Assembly (NCBI RefSeq): GCF_004135675.1 | Contig: NZ_QHLX01000006.1 | Location: 1-64,000, forward strand | Length of the DNA: 64,000 nt | DNA from: Marinitoga lauensis | GTDB lineage: Bacteria; Thermotogota; Thermotogae; Petrotogales; Petrotogaceae | Direction: 5' to 3' | Shown here: piece after piece, positions 63,852 through 64,000 of the stretch | How the letters are laid out: each line of letters begins with the position of its first letter | Numbering within the stretch: the stretch's first letter is position 1 | Notes under the pieces: generated by a model | Told to the model about the DNA's origin: nothing | What the model saw: the letters and a program-made list of their open reading frames with translations, nothing else | Databases searched by the model: none | Translations under genes and position numbers: made by a program

Positions 63852-64000
63852 TTATAATTGTTCTAAAACATTCACACATCTTGGACATGCATCTGGATAT
63901 TTTTCATTTGTTCCAACTTCTGGATGTATCTTCCAACATCTTTCACATTTTTTACCTTCCGCTTTTACAACCTTTACCTTTGCATATTCACCTTCATATC
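63852..64000 (-). CDS. ileS: Isoleucyl-tRNA synthetase, C-terminal end (continues beyond the window)
   Basis: The last 48 codons only. The minus strand reads YAKVKVVKAEGKKCERCWKIH, then PDACPRCVNVLEQL-stop. The two pairs CERC and CPRC form the zinc finger at the C-terminus of bacterial IleRS, which is needed for aminoacylation. The rest of the gene lies to the right of the window. It is too short for an open-frame scan to list. Confidence 0.9.
   Translation of the reverse strand, partial: YEGEYAKVKVVKAEGKKCERCWKIHPEVGTNEKYPDACPRCVNVLEQL

Overview
The window is an A+T-rich bacterial chromosome segment. Its gene content points to the phylum Thermotogota, most likely Petrotogales (a Marinitoga- or Petrotoga-like anaerobe). 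The indicators are a phosphoglycerate kinase-triosephosphate isomerase fusion next to gap, the [FeFe]-hydrogenase maturation set hydG-hydE-hydF behind a TM1266-type regulator, a neelaredoxin-type superoxide reductase with rubrerythrin, and many LVIVD/beta-propeller exported proteins and chemoreceptors. The genus is inference.

A technical point governs the annotation. About half of the genes are broken by one or more one-base frameshifts, including groEL, groES, pgk-tpi, pgi, apt, rnhB and a tRNA-Pro. Wherever I could rebuild the frame, one base was missing, very often from a run of G or C (five read as four, four read as three). I read these as homopolymer undercalls, not as gene decay. Each broken gene is given as one CDS across its full span, with the break noted.

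Layout. 0-3.6 kb: phosphate transporter, TetR regulator, solitary sugar-binding protein. 3.7-6.7 kb: apt-pgi-coaE operon, a small unknown gene and a CAU tRNA. 6.9-9.4 kb: exported propeller protein and an unknown gene. 9.4-15 kb: TM1266-like regulator, hydG, hydE, hydF and aspA, preceded by an RNA leader with mutually exclusive terminator and antiterminator. 15-16 kb: rubrerythrin and superoxide reductase behind a PerR-like box. 16-21 kb: MFS exporter, ECF sigma/RseC cluster, FN3-LVIVD protein, tRNA-Pro. 21-24 kb: second MFS protein, phosphodiesterase-like enzyme, acylphosphatase. 24-31 kb: LVIVD protein, diiron oxygen-sensor-like protein with a soluble chemoreceptor, then an NMT1/THI5-like binding protein with a membrane chemoreceptor. 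31-37 kb: gap, pgk-tpi, YbaB, groESL with a CIRCE operator. 37-44.6 kb: LacI-controlled sugar ABC transporter with a glycosyltransferase. 44.7-58 kb: accessory-looking region with two IS1634-like elements carrying very long target duplications, an RND exporter with its TetR regulator and operator, several hydrolases and kinases, and a dCache chemoreceptor. 58-64 kb: class II aldolase, aminotransferase, rnhB, mazG, a SurA/PrsA-like chaperone, a DUF59 protein, prmC, and the 3' end of ileS.

The genes describe an anaerobic, sugar-fermenting, probably motile and H2-producing thermophile with oxygen defence and oxygen sensing. The observations most worth following up are the hyd leader RNA, the IS elements with 107-bp and 93-bp direct repeats, the large palindromic element split by one of them, the coiled-coil insertion in a MalG-like permease, and the sensor-chemoreceptor pairs.
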